Assembly (NCBI GenBank): GCA_026120185.1
Contig: JANUWF010002022.1
Coordinates: 1,224,001 to 1,288,000 of the forward strand
DNA length: 64,000 bases
Reading direction: 5' to 3'
From: Voacanga thouarsii
Taxonomy: Eukaryota > Streptophyta > Magnoliopsida > Gentianales > Apocynaceae
How positions within the stretch are numbered: the first letter of the stretch is position 1; each line of letters starts with the position of its first letter. Under the pieces are notes generated by a model. That model saw only the letters and a list, made by a program, of their open reading frames with translations, was not told where the DNA came from and ran no database searches. Positions 24,640-35,415 of this stretch are shown in pieces. The translations under genes were made by a program, and so were the position numbers.

Positions 24640-25210
24640 AATTTTGTCTCAAAATTTAGAATGTTGTACCTCTAGAGCAATTTGGGATATTTTTTGTCTC
24701 ACCCAATCTTCTGTTTCCCACGTCGCATCCTGAGTGTTGTGATGTTCCTATAGAACGTTCATCAAAGGTATTTTCTTATTGCGCAATGTCTTGACACTCC
24801 GGTCTAGAATATTTACCGATTTCTCAACATAATGCAAATATAGCTATAAAACTTACGGCTCTTTATTCCAGATATGATTTGGATCGAGATTATACTTCTT
24901 TAGCTATGACACGTGAAATACATTGTGTATTCCTATTAGTCCATCTGGAAAATCTAATATGTAAGCTACGGGGTTCAATTCTTTCAATTACTTGGAACGT
25001 CCTCAAATATCTAAGACTTTACTTTCTTCCTTTAAGGTGCTTTAAAATTTCTTTGCTAGGTGTTAGCTTCAAAAAAGTTTGATCTCCAACTTGAAATTTC
25101 AATTCTCTTCTTCTATTATCAGCGTATATTTCCTGCCGACTTTGTGCCACCTTCAACCTTTCCTTAATGATCCTCACCTTATTTGCCATTTCTTGAATAT
25201 TCACCTCGCC
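24640..25210 (-). pseudogene. Element B pol C-terminal part (post-integrase and chromodomain region)
   Basis: A 61-codon open stretch (25204-25019) reads NKVRIIKERLKVAQSRQEIY, then ADNRRRELKFQVGDQTFLKL. This is the end of the integrase domain leading into the region that in element C carries the HVSQL and chromodomain-like blocks. DNA similarity to element C continues to about 24650, including the GTTTCCCACGTCGCATCC stretch. In this family the chromodomain directs integration to modified chromatin. Here it is frameshifted and not translatable. Confidence 0.65.
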
Positions 25211-26150
25211 AGACTTGTTGATTCGTCCATCCTCTGTCCAACCTCAATATAATGGCACTTGACATTTCTGTCCGTACAAAGCCTCATAGGGAGCCAGACT
25301 AATCAATGCTTGATAGCTATTGTTGTATGCCAGCTCAACATAAGGTAAACTGTCAAACCATTTGTTACCAATGTCCCCATACAAGCCCTAAGTACCCTCT
25401 AATACTTATATAACCATCTTAGACTACCCATCGGTTTTCGGGTGAGATGAAGTGTTGAGTTTTAGGGTTGTCCCTATTTTTTCCAAAAAGATGGTCCAAT
25501 CCCGAGGCAAATCTAGGATCCCTGTTAGACACAATACTTGATGGTACTCTATGTAGTCTAACAATTTCTCATATATACGTCTTCGCCAACTTCTCTATCG
25601 ACTCTTTTACATTTATTGGTATGAAATGCGTGGTCTGGGTTAATCTGTCTGCCATTGCCCAAATAGCATCTTTTAAAGCCTTTGACATAGGTAAACCTAT
25701 GACAAAGTCTATAGTTACTTCTTCCTATTTCCACTCAAGAATCAGCAGTGGTTGTAGTAACCCAGTAACTTTCTTATGTTCTGCCTTAACTTTCTAATAG
25801 GTAGACAAGTCGAGACATATCATGCTACCTCTCTTTTCATCCTAGGCCACTAGTAAGCTTTCTTCAAGTCTTGATACATTTTTATCTCCCCAGGGTAAAT
25901 ATCATACTTGCTCTTGTGAGCCTCATCAAATATCTTCTTTTTCAGCACTTAATTACGTGGTACCCATATCAGGTCTCAGAAATATAATACTCATACTTTG
26001 TTGATTAGAAAATCCTTCAATCCCTTCTTGATTTCCTTGTCCTCGAAGTCTTGAAATTCTGACCTGTTATGTTGTGCTTCACCAATCTCCTGGCTGAATT
26101 TATGCTTTAACCTTAAATTACATAAGCAAATCCTCCTTTTCTTAACCTCT
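25211..26150 (-). pseudogene. Element B integrase (broken)
   Basis: Nucleotide alignment with the element C integrase (62477-63290) is clear: the counterpart of GAGCTTCATACGGAGCC lies near 25280, the region of the second catalytic Asp near 25500-25560, and the zinc-binding region near 25800-25900. The sense frame is interrupted repeatedly. The longest ORF over this part lies on the opposite strand (25468-25797, plus) and is only its antisense shadow. Confidence 0.65.
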
Positions 26151-26229
26151 AGTTTCCGCACAAGAAATTCTTACACTATCTAAACTTATTGTATCCTTAT
26201 ACTAGACATTTTCACTTTCCAGCTCAAAG

Positions 26230-26760
26230 TGTTAGCTACCACATTAGCTTTTCCTAGATAATAGTTAATAGGATACTTGTACTCCTCTAAAACCTCCATC
26301 TATCTACGTTGTCTTATGTTTAGATCCTTCTGATTGAAGATATACTTAAGACTCTTACAATAAGTAAAGACCTCATATTCAACTCCATACAAGTAATGTC
26401 GCTACTTCTTTAGGGCAAATACTATTGTAGCTAGCTCCAGATCATGGGTTGGGTAGTTAACCTTATGTGGCTTCAACTTTCATTAGGCATAGGCTATAAC
26501 CTTCCTTTCTTATCCTAATAATACTTCTAATCCTTCCTTGGATGTATCAGTGTATAGTGCATAAGGTTTATCTTCCTCTAATAAGACTCAATATAGGTGT
26601 TGTCATTAATCTCCTTTTGAACTCTTGAAAACATTTTTCACACTTATCACTCCAAACATATGGTACATTTTTCCTCAACAATTGTGTTATTGGTGAGGCC
26701 AACCTTGAGAAATTCTTGATAAATCAGCGAAAGTAACTAGCTAATCGAAGAAAACTTCAA
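26230..26760 (-). pseudogene. Element B RNase H region (broken)
   Basis: It aligns with element C 63560-64000: the stretches opposite CTCCAGATCATGGGTTGGGT (26425) and CCATACAAGTAATGTCGCTA (26384) match the C sequence encoding the HDLELAA and YLYG parts of RNase H. This domain would degrade the RNA template during reverse transcription. Stops and shifts break every frame. Confidence 0.65.
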
Positions 26761-27450
26761 ATTTTCGTTCTGTTCTCAGGCTGTTTCCAATTTGATACAA
26801 CTTCAACCTTTGCTGGATCCACTTTGATTTTATCTTTAGACACTACGTGCCCAAGAAATAATATTGAGTCCAACCAAAACTTATATTTGCTAGACATAGT
26901 AAAGAGTTTGTGCTCCCTTAACTTTTCTAGTGCTAATCTCAAATGCTCTGTATATTCCTTAGGGCTTTTAGAGCAAATGAATATATTGTCAATAAACACT
27001 ACTATGAACTTATCCAGATATGGCTAAAAGAACTTGTGCATCAAATCCAAGAAAATGGGAGATACATTGGTTACCCCAAACGGTATCATTACGAACTCGT
27101 AGTGGCCATACTAGTGTTGAAAGTAGTCTTGGGTATGTACTCCTTAATTCATACTTGGTAATAACCTTATCAAAGATCCAACTTTGAATAGCAACAAAAA
27201 CCTTGTAATTGATTGAATAGCTCATCAATAAAGGGTAAGGGCTAATTATTCTTAATCGTGAGGTTATTTATACATCTATAGTATATGCACAATCTTAAAG
27301 TTTCATCTTTCTTCTGCACAAATAATCTTCTGCACAAATAACATAAATGCTCTTCAAGGCAAACTCAGCCTTATATTGCCTTGTCTCCCCAACTCATCTA
27401 GGTACTTCTTCAGTTCCTTAAACCCAGCAAGTACCATCTAGTAAGGTGTT
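26757..27450 (-). pseudogene. Element B reverse transcriptase (broken, active-site Asp lost)
   Basis: An 80-codon stretch (26999-26757) contains MFIDNIFICSKS, then LRLALEKLREHKLF, FLGHVVS and KIKVDPAKVEVVSNW, the standard palm and thumb blocks of Ty3/gypsy reverse transcriptase. The catalytic [FY]xDD motif reads FIDN, so the second Asp is Asn (codon 26987-26985, a single G-to-A change). Upstream, 27010-27450 still aligns at DNA level but is closed. Confidence 0.75.
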
Positions 27451-28150
27451 CTCGATACAGGTTCAGCACCAGGGAATAAATTTATGGTGAACTCAACTTC
27501 CCGAATGCGTGGAAGATAAGTGAGCTCAACAACAAAAATACTCGTGTACTCTTTCACGTACTTTCAATGGTGCACTAATCCTCAGGCTTATTGATTAAAT
27601 AAGCTAGATATGCTACACAACCCATCTATAGAATCTTCCGTGTCTTAGTTCTGGCTACTAGAAACTTCAACTTCTCCACGTCCCATTAAACTCCAATACA
27701 TCACGTCCCGGTCTACCAAAGTGTATCATATTTACTTTCCAATCTACCTGAGCACCATGTTTTGCTAACTAATCCATCCTAAAAATCAATTTGTAGTCAT
27801 CATTACGAAGAATTATGTGATCCGCCTTTAGAATCTCCCTTCCAGCCTTAGTATCACACTCTTGCATCAACCTACCCGCTTATACCATCTTTCCCAAAGG
27901 AGTATTCACAAGCAAAGTGTAAAGTAATTCTTCCTTGTCCCAGCCCAAATAACATGCACACTTCTCGTTTGCATATGAATGAGTTGATCTGGGGTCTATT
28001 AATACATTAATAGAATGACCTTAAATAGAAAGCGTAGCTTCAATCACTTCTACATCAATTCCAATTTCTTCTTAATTCAAGGCAATTACCTTGGCCTTCA
28101 CTTGAGGCTTTGCATTTCTACTTCTAGAGGCTCCAATAGTATTTCCTCAG
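27451..28150 (-). pseudogene. Element B protease and linker region (weak)
   Basis: It lies between gag and reverse transcriptase, where Ty3/gypsy elements encode the aspartic protease. DNA around 27700-28050 is codon-like in places but I cannot place the protease active-site motif with confidence, and all frames have stops. Confidence 0.35.
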
Positions 28151-28159
28151 TTTTCACCA

Positions 28160-29121
28160 GTAGTTTAAGTTGAAGTTCCTGAGCCAATCCTCAGTGGCTT
28201 GGGACAGTTATTCCTCAATTGAAACACCTTCTAACTGAACCTTTGGACTAGTAGTCCCTCTCCACATATCCTCGCTTTCCACAGTAATGATAGGTTGGTG
28301 GATTTGAAGTATGGCATACTAGAGCAGTTCGAGCTTACTTTCCCCTGTTTCCCCTTTACTGACTGGTAGGTCGCTTATTAAAAGGTTGCCTTAATGGCTG
28401 CTGTACTTGAGAGTGTGATCTGAATGCCATTCTATGTTGATTCTCATTCTCAATTCTCATCGTTGTATCCACTATTACTAATACTTCTCTTAGATCTTGT
28501 TGGAGACCCTTTACGAGCTGCCACATTCTTTTTTGCTATGTGTCAACCAAATACTTACACTATTTAGATAGTTGTGTGAATCATGCGGTGTATTAGGCCA
28601 CCATTGTACTTTCTTTCTCTAAACACCTCGACAAAATTATTCTATATTAACTCTTGGTCCTCTCTCATCCACTTCTCTTGAATGCACTGCCACCAAGCTC
28701 TGGCTGGTCCATTCAACCTAAATGCAGTGAATTTTACCATCTTTCACTCTAAATACAATAGAGTGGAGAATAAATCCTCCATCTACTCTATCCATTGCTT
28801 AGCTTTTTTTGTCTTGCTCTATCTCTCCGTGAAATGTAGGTTGCTAGAACTTTAGAAACCATTCTAGTGGCTCATCCTCTCTTTTAGGTGTTTTCCTCTC
28901 AAATTTCTCCCACAAAGAATTGAGGATCTCAATCATCTTGTGTAAAGTCTGCACAAAGGTCACTTTTGTGGTACCCTTAGGTGCTTTCTTACATTCTTGC
29001 TTGTGCTCATATCTGCCCCCATATCTAGTGTAGAGTGTTGTATTTGTCTAAAGTCTGGGGTTGATGACTCACTCTCATGCACAGTTCTACTACGAACCGC
29101 AGTTCTACGTAGTGGTGCCAT
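28160..29121 (-). pseudogene. Element B gag (broken, zinc knuckle eroded)
   Basis: It starts at ATG 29121-29119 with MAPLRRTAVRSRTVHES, a basic N-terminus. The nucleocapsid region at 28293-28254 reads YHYCGKRGYVERDY. Against the CCHC knuckle of this family (C-x2-C-x4-H-x4-C), the first Cys, the His and the last Cys are all Tyr, each one transition away. Several in-frame stops follow. Gag would assemble particles and bind genomic RNA; this copy cannot. Confidence 0.6.
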
Positions 29122-29576
29122 CTCTAAACACAATCTCTTTTCTTAAATGATGGATAAACAAAAGATGCATACTTATGTTAATGGATGCATAAATATTTAT
29201 AATATTTATACTCTCAATAAGTGCATAACACAACTCCTAGATAGAAGAAAAATAGATAATCTCCTCAAATTTCATTAGATAAGTTTTCACGAAAGAAATA
29301 GGTATCATTCATGATATCTTTCTTTGAAAAAATCAAGTACTTGCAATTAGAAAATATAGGTTTGATTTGATCACAAAACAAACAAACAAATAAATAATCA
29401 AACAACTCCTATTCTATTGAAGTTCTTCATAGATAATCTCTCGTGCTACAACTTGTCGTCAGAGCTATTAGTGGGAGGGTTCTACTAACCAACCCTTAGA
29501 GTTCCTGGAAAGACCTATTTTCGTTCTATCCACAAAACCCAGAACCTTACCCTTGAATTCAAGTCTTCCAGGGTTC

Positions 29577-30234
29577 TCAACAACTTTCCCATTTCCTTTT
29601 TTTTGCCACCCTAATAGCTGCCTTTTGGAGCACACTAATCCTCAGTATTAGTTCATCCTTAGGTTTATGTCTCTCATTATTAGAAATACCACTATGTGGG
29701 GTAACCTCAAACTCACCTAATGGCGTGGTCCTAGGTACCTTAGCTAGCTCCTTCTCCTCATCTTCTTCATCTGAATCCATCATCTCATCTCCTTAATAAT
29801 TATCAAAAATATCTTTCTCATTGCCATTCTCATCCCCTAAAATGCCTTCCTCTTCCCCAGCCCCATTACCATCAACATCCATCTCATCCTCACCCTCACC
29901 CTCTCTATCTTGGTTAGCTGCCTCCTCTCACTCTTCCTCACTATCGATAACCAAGTAAATCATCGAAATGGGTGGTGTTATGTTATGCACATCGCTATCA
30001 TCACCATTTGGCTCAAGTACCTCTGACTTAGGGATATCAATCACTAATTTGCTATCAACACTCCCAAGTAAAGGAAGGTCTGGTGCCTCAACTCCCATCT
30101 TGTCATTGTCCCTCTCTAACTCAAAACAGTCCGATCTGGGTCCAAAATTTTGAATTAGAAGAGAACGGGTCTACTGGGGCAGGTCCACAACTTGGAGGCC
30201 AATCTCGTGTGACTGAGGTAGATCTCCTAACCAT
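29577..30234 (-). pseudogene. Pre-gag acidic ORF of element B
   Basis: It starts at ATG 30234 with MVRRSTSVTRDWPPSC, 92 bp from the LTR. After a one-base shift near 30120 the frame continues through LFELERDND, PPISMIYLVIDSEEE, a long Asp/Glu/Gly-rich tract and an open 68-residue part (29783-29577) holding MMDSDEEDEEKELAK and PLGEFEVTPHSGISN before a basic tail KKRKWESC. Motifs and order match element A (MVRR..SITRD, FELE, PPI.M.YLV.DSE, GEFDIT). Two further stops break it. About 219 codons. Function unknown; gag starts 456 bp downstream. Confidence 0.6.
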
Positions 30235-30303
30235 CCTATAAATAGAACACACACAAGTCAGTATAAGATCATATGCTTACAATATAATGCTAATCATTTA
30301 GGT

Positions 30304-30324
30304 CATTAGCCACTCTGATACCGT
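30304..30324 (-). other. Primer-binding site of element B
   Basis: The minus strand reads GGTATCAGAGTGGC shortly after the LTR end, close to the initiator-Met tRNA site TGGTATCAGAGC. Confidence 0.75.
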
Positions 30325-30325
30325 T

Positions 30326-33300
30326 TGTAATACCCCCATACTGCATAACATTAAAAGGTAGGGATGTCATCCCCATTCAAAGGACTAGAGACCTTTATAA
30401 CGAGGTAAAATTAAAAAAATAAAATAAAATAAAAGTACTATCTAACTTTTATTACAATAGAAAATGTATGCACGTCTCTTCAATCTTAACAAATGTCTCA
30501 AAATGAAAAATAAAATATAAAGCATCATCTAGAATTTAAAGCTATGACCTTAAAAAGGAGTAACAACCTTTAATGCTATCAACCTAAAAGCATGACATAA
30601 AAGGTGTGAGTCCCGTGTGTGCTCATGACATTTCAAATATTTCGTGTATGAAGAATTGAGACATTTTACAAAACGTGTTTATAAGTCAATAATACATCAT
30701 TTTCCAAACACTAAGTGGAATTTCTCAAAACATGTCAATAAAGTATATTAGAAAGATTCACAAGAAATTCAACCACTCATTAACAAAATAAAAGGATTAG
30801 GTAACTCTGTATCAAAGTCCATGCCATGAATTCTCTTATGACAGCTTCCCAGTGAAACCCTGCATCACTAGGCAGAGGGTGATCTATCCATAAGAATGAG
30901 ATACTCCTCTATCTCTATACCTAAATATACCAATTGTCCACATCAAATAACAGTCTTCATGGACTAAGGTGCTAGTTCAGACCGGCCTAATTCACTAGGA
31001 TTGATGCCTTATCCAGATAGAGCTCAACCCTCAGAGGTGGCCACTTACTAAGCGACTCATTCTAACCTTCAAAAGACTAGTCATAGTAACCTACCCTAAT
31101 TATGTACTTTACGTTCAATATTTTGCTCAAAGGTCAATCCCAAGTTAACGATCTCAAATACCTTGGCTTTGGAAAACATGGTTTCATATAGAGTGCTCTT
31201 AAAAAGTTTAGTGTGTGAATTGAGAAAGTAACATTTATTTAAAACCTTTGTTAATAAAACCATTTGGTGGACAAAATGACCATGCTTGTAGCCTAAGTAA
31301 TCTCATGTTTTCTCAGTACATTCAACATTTAATATATGACTTGCAAACAAGAGCCTTATTTAATAAAATATTTATATAAGGACTTACTTGGAATATCTCA
31401 AACATATATGCAAAAATCAACTGCTTGATCCTTCACTTCAAAAACCTCCCTTATCTAGAATTATGTAGTTCTATAATCAAAATTCACACCATCACATAGC
31501 ATAATCGTATAAAAGAAAACATTTCTTTACTTCTTAATTATGACATACAAAGTTTCAGTTCTTAGGCTTCAAATCATAAATGTATTCATAGGCCAAAATA
31601 AACCATATAGCATTCTCATTCCATCCTAAGTTGATCATATAACACAATCTTCACTATTTATACCATAAGACAAGTGACTAGAAATTAATAAAGTTTTCAT
31701 GAAACGTGATCAATAGTCATTCTAGCAAGAGAATAACTCGGATCCATATCTTCAATATGCATACGACCTTATTTATATGCTAATCAATCTTTGACTTGAA
31801 AATAATCATCAAACATGAATTAATTTCATCATTCACATTTTCTAATTTAGTAGGAATAGATCAGATCTTATCTTATATTCATATGATTCTTCAATAAAGG
31901 CCACTAAGCTAGGGATCAGGAATGGCTTACCATAGAAGATCACGTGGTGTAAAATCGTAATAATGAAGCAAGCTATCCCTATCCACTAGAAGAGATAGAT
32001 CAACAATACCTTGCTAAACTAGAGAGTCCATTCATTTTTAGAAAAGAAGAAGGATAATTAGCCTTATGTTTTGACCAAGAAGAAAGAAGGAAAATATGAG
32101 AATAGAAGAGAAAAGAGCAAATTAGATTACCCTAGAAGAGTGTATTTCGTTTGCTTGTGTGTGAAACGTTGATAAAAGTAATAGGTCGAAAGAGAGAGGG
32201 CTTTCGAGACTTATTGATGGAGCATCAATAAATGTCTAAATGTTCTTTTGTTGGTCTTTTTTGTTTCTAGTCTAGGTGTGAGAGTGTGTATGTGTTTGAG
32301 GCTGAAAGATAGCTAGGATTCTTTGTGTGTTTCGGTTTTGTTGGTAAGTATGAGTGCTAGTTGAAGGTCTACAATTTTTATGTGATCTTGATTTTATTTA
32401 TTTATTTTTTTTTTTTTTGTCTATTTGGGGTATAGGGTGGCCAAAAATATGCTAGGGTGTAGAAGGTTTGGTTGAGTAGAGGTTTAGATAGATTTTCAAT
32501 TCTATCTAAGAAATAAAGAGATAAAGGCGTAAAAGTTTGAAGGTGTTAAGGATTCCTTCTTTGCTTCAACCTCTTGGACAAAGAGAGAAGAAAGAAAATG
32601 CTACTTTCTTATTTGTTCTAGGCTAATCGAAAATCAGCTAGGGTTAGCCCCTAAGTAGGCCGGCAAAAAGAGAGAGGTACGATTGAAGTGCCTAGATTTA
32701 TAGGAGAGAAAGAAGAATTTTAATTTAAGAAAAATTTGGTTTAAAAAGATAAATTGATAGAATAATTTTGACAAGATGTTATCACTAGATCTTATGGATT
32801 ATCTTCTAGATATTTTAGGAGTCTTGCTAGGGTTTGAAAACCTCTACGAGTGGCAGCCAAAAGCTTTTTTTGAAGCTGGAATTCTAGTGATATAAATATT
32901 ATTTTCATAGAAATAAAAATCCAATTTTTCTAACCTATCATTTTTTAATACTTCAAAAATTAATTTATGAGAATTTTAACCCTTAAAATGGCGGCTGGAA
33001 AATATCTTTGGATAGATAATCCTTTCAATGGAAAATGAAAAATAAGGAAGTAGATATTGTTTTGAAGATAAATATTTAGATTTTAAGCAGATAATTTCAT
33101 AAAAAATAATTGATATATAAATTAAACTAGACGATAAAATTCTGGTTTATATGTTTTAATTTGACACAGATCAAACTCCTACAGTTTAGGGATAACTCTG
33201 AAAAGTGACCGTGGACAAGGGAATTTTCGGTCAAGCTTGAGGGGAAAATGGAGAGAAAAAGAAAAGTAAGAAATGCGCACAAATTTGAATTCGAACTCGA

Positions 33301-33604
33301 GTCTCAAGCACCATGCTTTTTCCACTAGATCACAATAATTGCTGCTTAAATATTTCCCATCAAATTCCTTTCACCCACAACCCATACATCTCACTATTTT
33401 CCATTAATCCTACTTATCAAAACAAAAGATTAACTAACTCAAGAAAACAACACTAAACATGCAAATAGATGAATTCACACATAAGTAAGTACAATAATCA
33501 CATATGCTATACAAATGCATTTAATTAACATATGCACAACCATAATGTCATGCAATGTCCCTTCTATTATAAGGACTAAGGGTACCTATAGGAGGGATAT
33601 TACA
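30326..33604 (-). repeat. LTR B2 (5' LTR of element B)
   Basis: It runs TGTAATACCCC to GATATTACA on the plus strand and is colinear with the three pieces of LTR B1. The palindrome seen in B1 is degraded here (ATTATGTACTTTA near 31100). From 32396 to 32420 there is a T-rich run. No coding sequence is seen. Confidence 0.85.
33280..33345 (-). other. tRNA-like segment in LTR B2
   Basis: Box-A-like TGATCTAGTGG (33332-33322) and box-B-like AGTTCGAATTC (33297-33287) on the minus strand are spaced 35 bp apart, 272 bp from the LTR edge. The shorter spacing than in B1 (43) is due to small deletions. Confidence 0.5.
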
Positions 33605-33730
33605 AACACTAAAAATACTCAAGGTTTAATTTGAAAAATTATTTTTATTCTTAATTTAATTATTTATAAGAACCCCAAAATCTTCTTTCAACATCTTCAT
33701 GGTTGTAAGATAATAGGTTTCAGAGCCACA

Positions 33731-34843
33731 TAGGGATGGTAATTCTCCATTTTAATTAGAGGCACGACCTAGTGGTTAGATATTTTCAGGTTTAAGCTAA
33801 GATGGGATATGATTAGGGTTGTGCACTATTTGGTTTAAATCGAAATTTTGAACCAAAGCAAAAATTTTAATTTGGTTCAGTTTTTATAAAATTTGGTTTA
33901 GTTTGGTTCGGTTCGATTTTGAAGTTTCATAAAAATTTGATTTGATTTTTAGTTTTCTAAAATAAAAAACCAACAAATTGAAATTAGATTTTTAATTTAA
34001 AATATATGTGATTAATATCAAAATTAATTAATAATAATTTATTTGTATATATAAATTATGATATTTTTTAATATTTTAGTTTAGTTCGATTTTATTTGAT
34101 TTTATAGAAATTTTGATTCGGTTCGGTTTTGTCCAAGTTTCCCAAAATTGAACCAAAAACTAAAATTTGAAACCAAAACCAAACTGAAAAATCGAATAAA
34201 CGCCCCTAGATAGGATTAGGTTTTATCCTTCGACCCACTAATTGGAGGCAGGAATTGCATGATATCCAACCCATCTTGTGTGTGTGTGTGTGTTAAAAAT
34301 TCTATACTTGTACATGGAATATATACAATTAATATGCAAATAGATAAGTGCACATATATTTATCAAATAACTGTATATTTAGAGAGAGTGTGTGTATATG
34401 TATATATTACATTAAATTATATTTATATATGTATAATATATATATATATATATGTACTAAGAACTTAATTCTACATAATTATGTATGCTATAATTAGTAT
34501 GTAAGTAGATAATTATGTAAACATAAGAAATTGGGATTATGTTGAAATTTTAATGTTGAATGTGTTTTGCTTATTTTGTATAGTTTTTCTTTTATCTTTA
34601 AACTTAAGTCCAATTGAAAATTTTTTAGGTTCGTTTGACTCGATGAACTCCCATTCCTTGCTGGGTTGAAACCGAGGATTATTTTCTCGTCAGCGGATTG
34701 GAGGTAAGACATCTCTGCATTCTCACATGTCGGTGACGGGCTGAGAATGGGGAAAATAGGAAAATGCTGGGCCAAAGTTAGAATTTCTAGTCACTGACCC
34801 TCCACTGACCCCTTCCCCCCCCCCCCCCAAATTGCCATTCCTA
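33731..34843. mobile_element. hAT-like non-autonomous DNA transposon
   Basis: The terminal inverted repeats are TAGGGATGGTAATT on the left and, reverse-complemented, TAGGAATGGCAATT on the right. Flanking 8-bp sequences GAGCCACA (33723-33730) and GAGCCACT (34844-34851) match at 7 of 8, the duplication length of hAT transposases. It contains no transposase. Inside are a second foldback element (33814-34208), a (GT)n run near 34276-34293 and a (TA)n run near 34437-34452. A C-tract of about 15 bases sits next to the right terminus. Confidence 0.7.
33814..34208. mobile_element. Foldback MITE nested in the hAT-like element
   Basis: A 395-bp palindromic element with ends TAGGGTTGTG and (reverse-complemented right end) TAGGGGCGTT, flanked by GATATGAT (33806-33813) and GATAGGAT (34209-34216), 7 of 8 matching. 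Its halves are rich in GGTTCGGTT-type motifs on the left and their complements on the right, so it can fold into one long hairpin. It encodes no protein and needs a transposase in trans. Confidence 0.7.
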
Positions 34844-34851
34844 GAGCCACT

Positions 34852-35110
34852 GTGAAATAAAATTCCATTCGGCACAAATATTTATGCTATCCTTTGGAAG
34901 TTGATGAATTGTCAGTGAAATGCAAAATTTTGTCAATTCTTACCTAGTTTCCTATTAACTCAACCCATTTTGTAATTATAAATGTCAATTCTTTTCTCCA
35001 ATACCATCTAAAATCCACGTCTACATATAAAATATGTTGTCAATGAATTTTGAGACCTTACGAATCTAGAACCATATCAACATTGTATTAGGGTTCATTT
35101 TTGGCCATGG

Positions 35111-35142
<32 letters not shown>

Positions 35143-35179
35143 AAAAAAAAATCTGCAACCATTACCTAAATGTATGCAT
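34852..35179. other. Unassigned flank with a (CT)n run
   Basis: AT-rich single-copy-looking DNA between two DNA transposons. It holds a (CT)n microsatellite at about 35109-35138 followed by T and A runs. I see no gene. Confidence 0.6.
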
Positions 35180-35204
35180 CACTACAAAAAAATTGATTTT
35201 TGGC

Positions 35205-35415
35205 ACCGCCAGAGAAAGTGTGGCGAAAGTGGCCAAAACCGTGGCAAATACATTTTGCCACGGTTATTTTCTAAATTAACATAACCATGGGTAATGCCCA
35301 TTTGCTACGTTTTGTTGCTGTTGTAAATTATTTTTTTCACGGTTCTTTTCTAAATTAACATAACCGTAGATAATTCCCATTTGCTATGATTTCCTTGTAC
35401 ATAATTAATACTTTT
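35205..35415. repeat. Subterminal repeats of the CACTA element
   Basis: The block CGGTTATTTTCTAAATTAAC, followed by ATAACC and CATTTGCTACG, at 35259-35310 recurs with changes at 35340-35395. Shorter GTGGCAAA/TTTGCCAC inverted pairs lie at 35219-35262. Such arrays bind the transposase in CACTA elements. Confidence 0.6.

Larger units (their letters stand above)
16953..33604 (-). mobile_element. Element B: Ty3/gypsy (Tekay/Del-like), degraded, minus strand
   Basis: LTRs at 16953-24621 and 30326-33604 enclose a 5.7-kb internal region read right to left: primer site, pre-gag ORF, gag, protease region, reverse transcriptase, RNase H, integrase, chromodomain region, polypurine tract. Without two later insertions the left LTR would be about 3305 bp against 3279 bp for the right one, confirming the pairing. 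Flanking five-mers (TATAC and AACAC) match only in part, so the target duplication has decayed or the edges moved. All genes carry many stops and shifts. It is older than the insertions in its LTR. Confidence 0.85.

Noticed and set aside
25468..25797. 109-codon plus-strand ORF in element B
   Set aside because: Antisense shadow of the integrase gene on the minus strand.
33760..33800. CTAGTGGTTAGA box-A-like word in the hAT-like element
   Set aside because: No box B at tRNA-like distance, so not grouped with the LTR tRNA-like segments.
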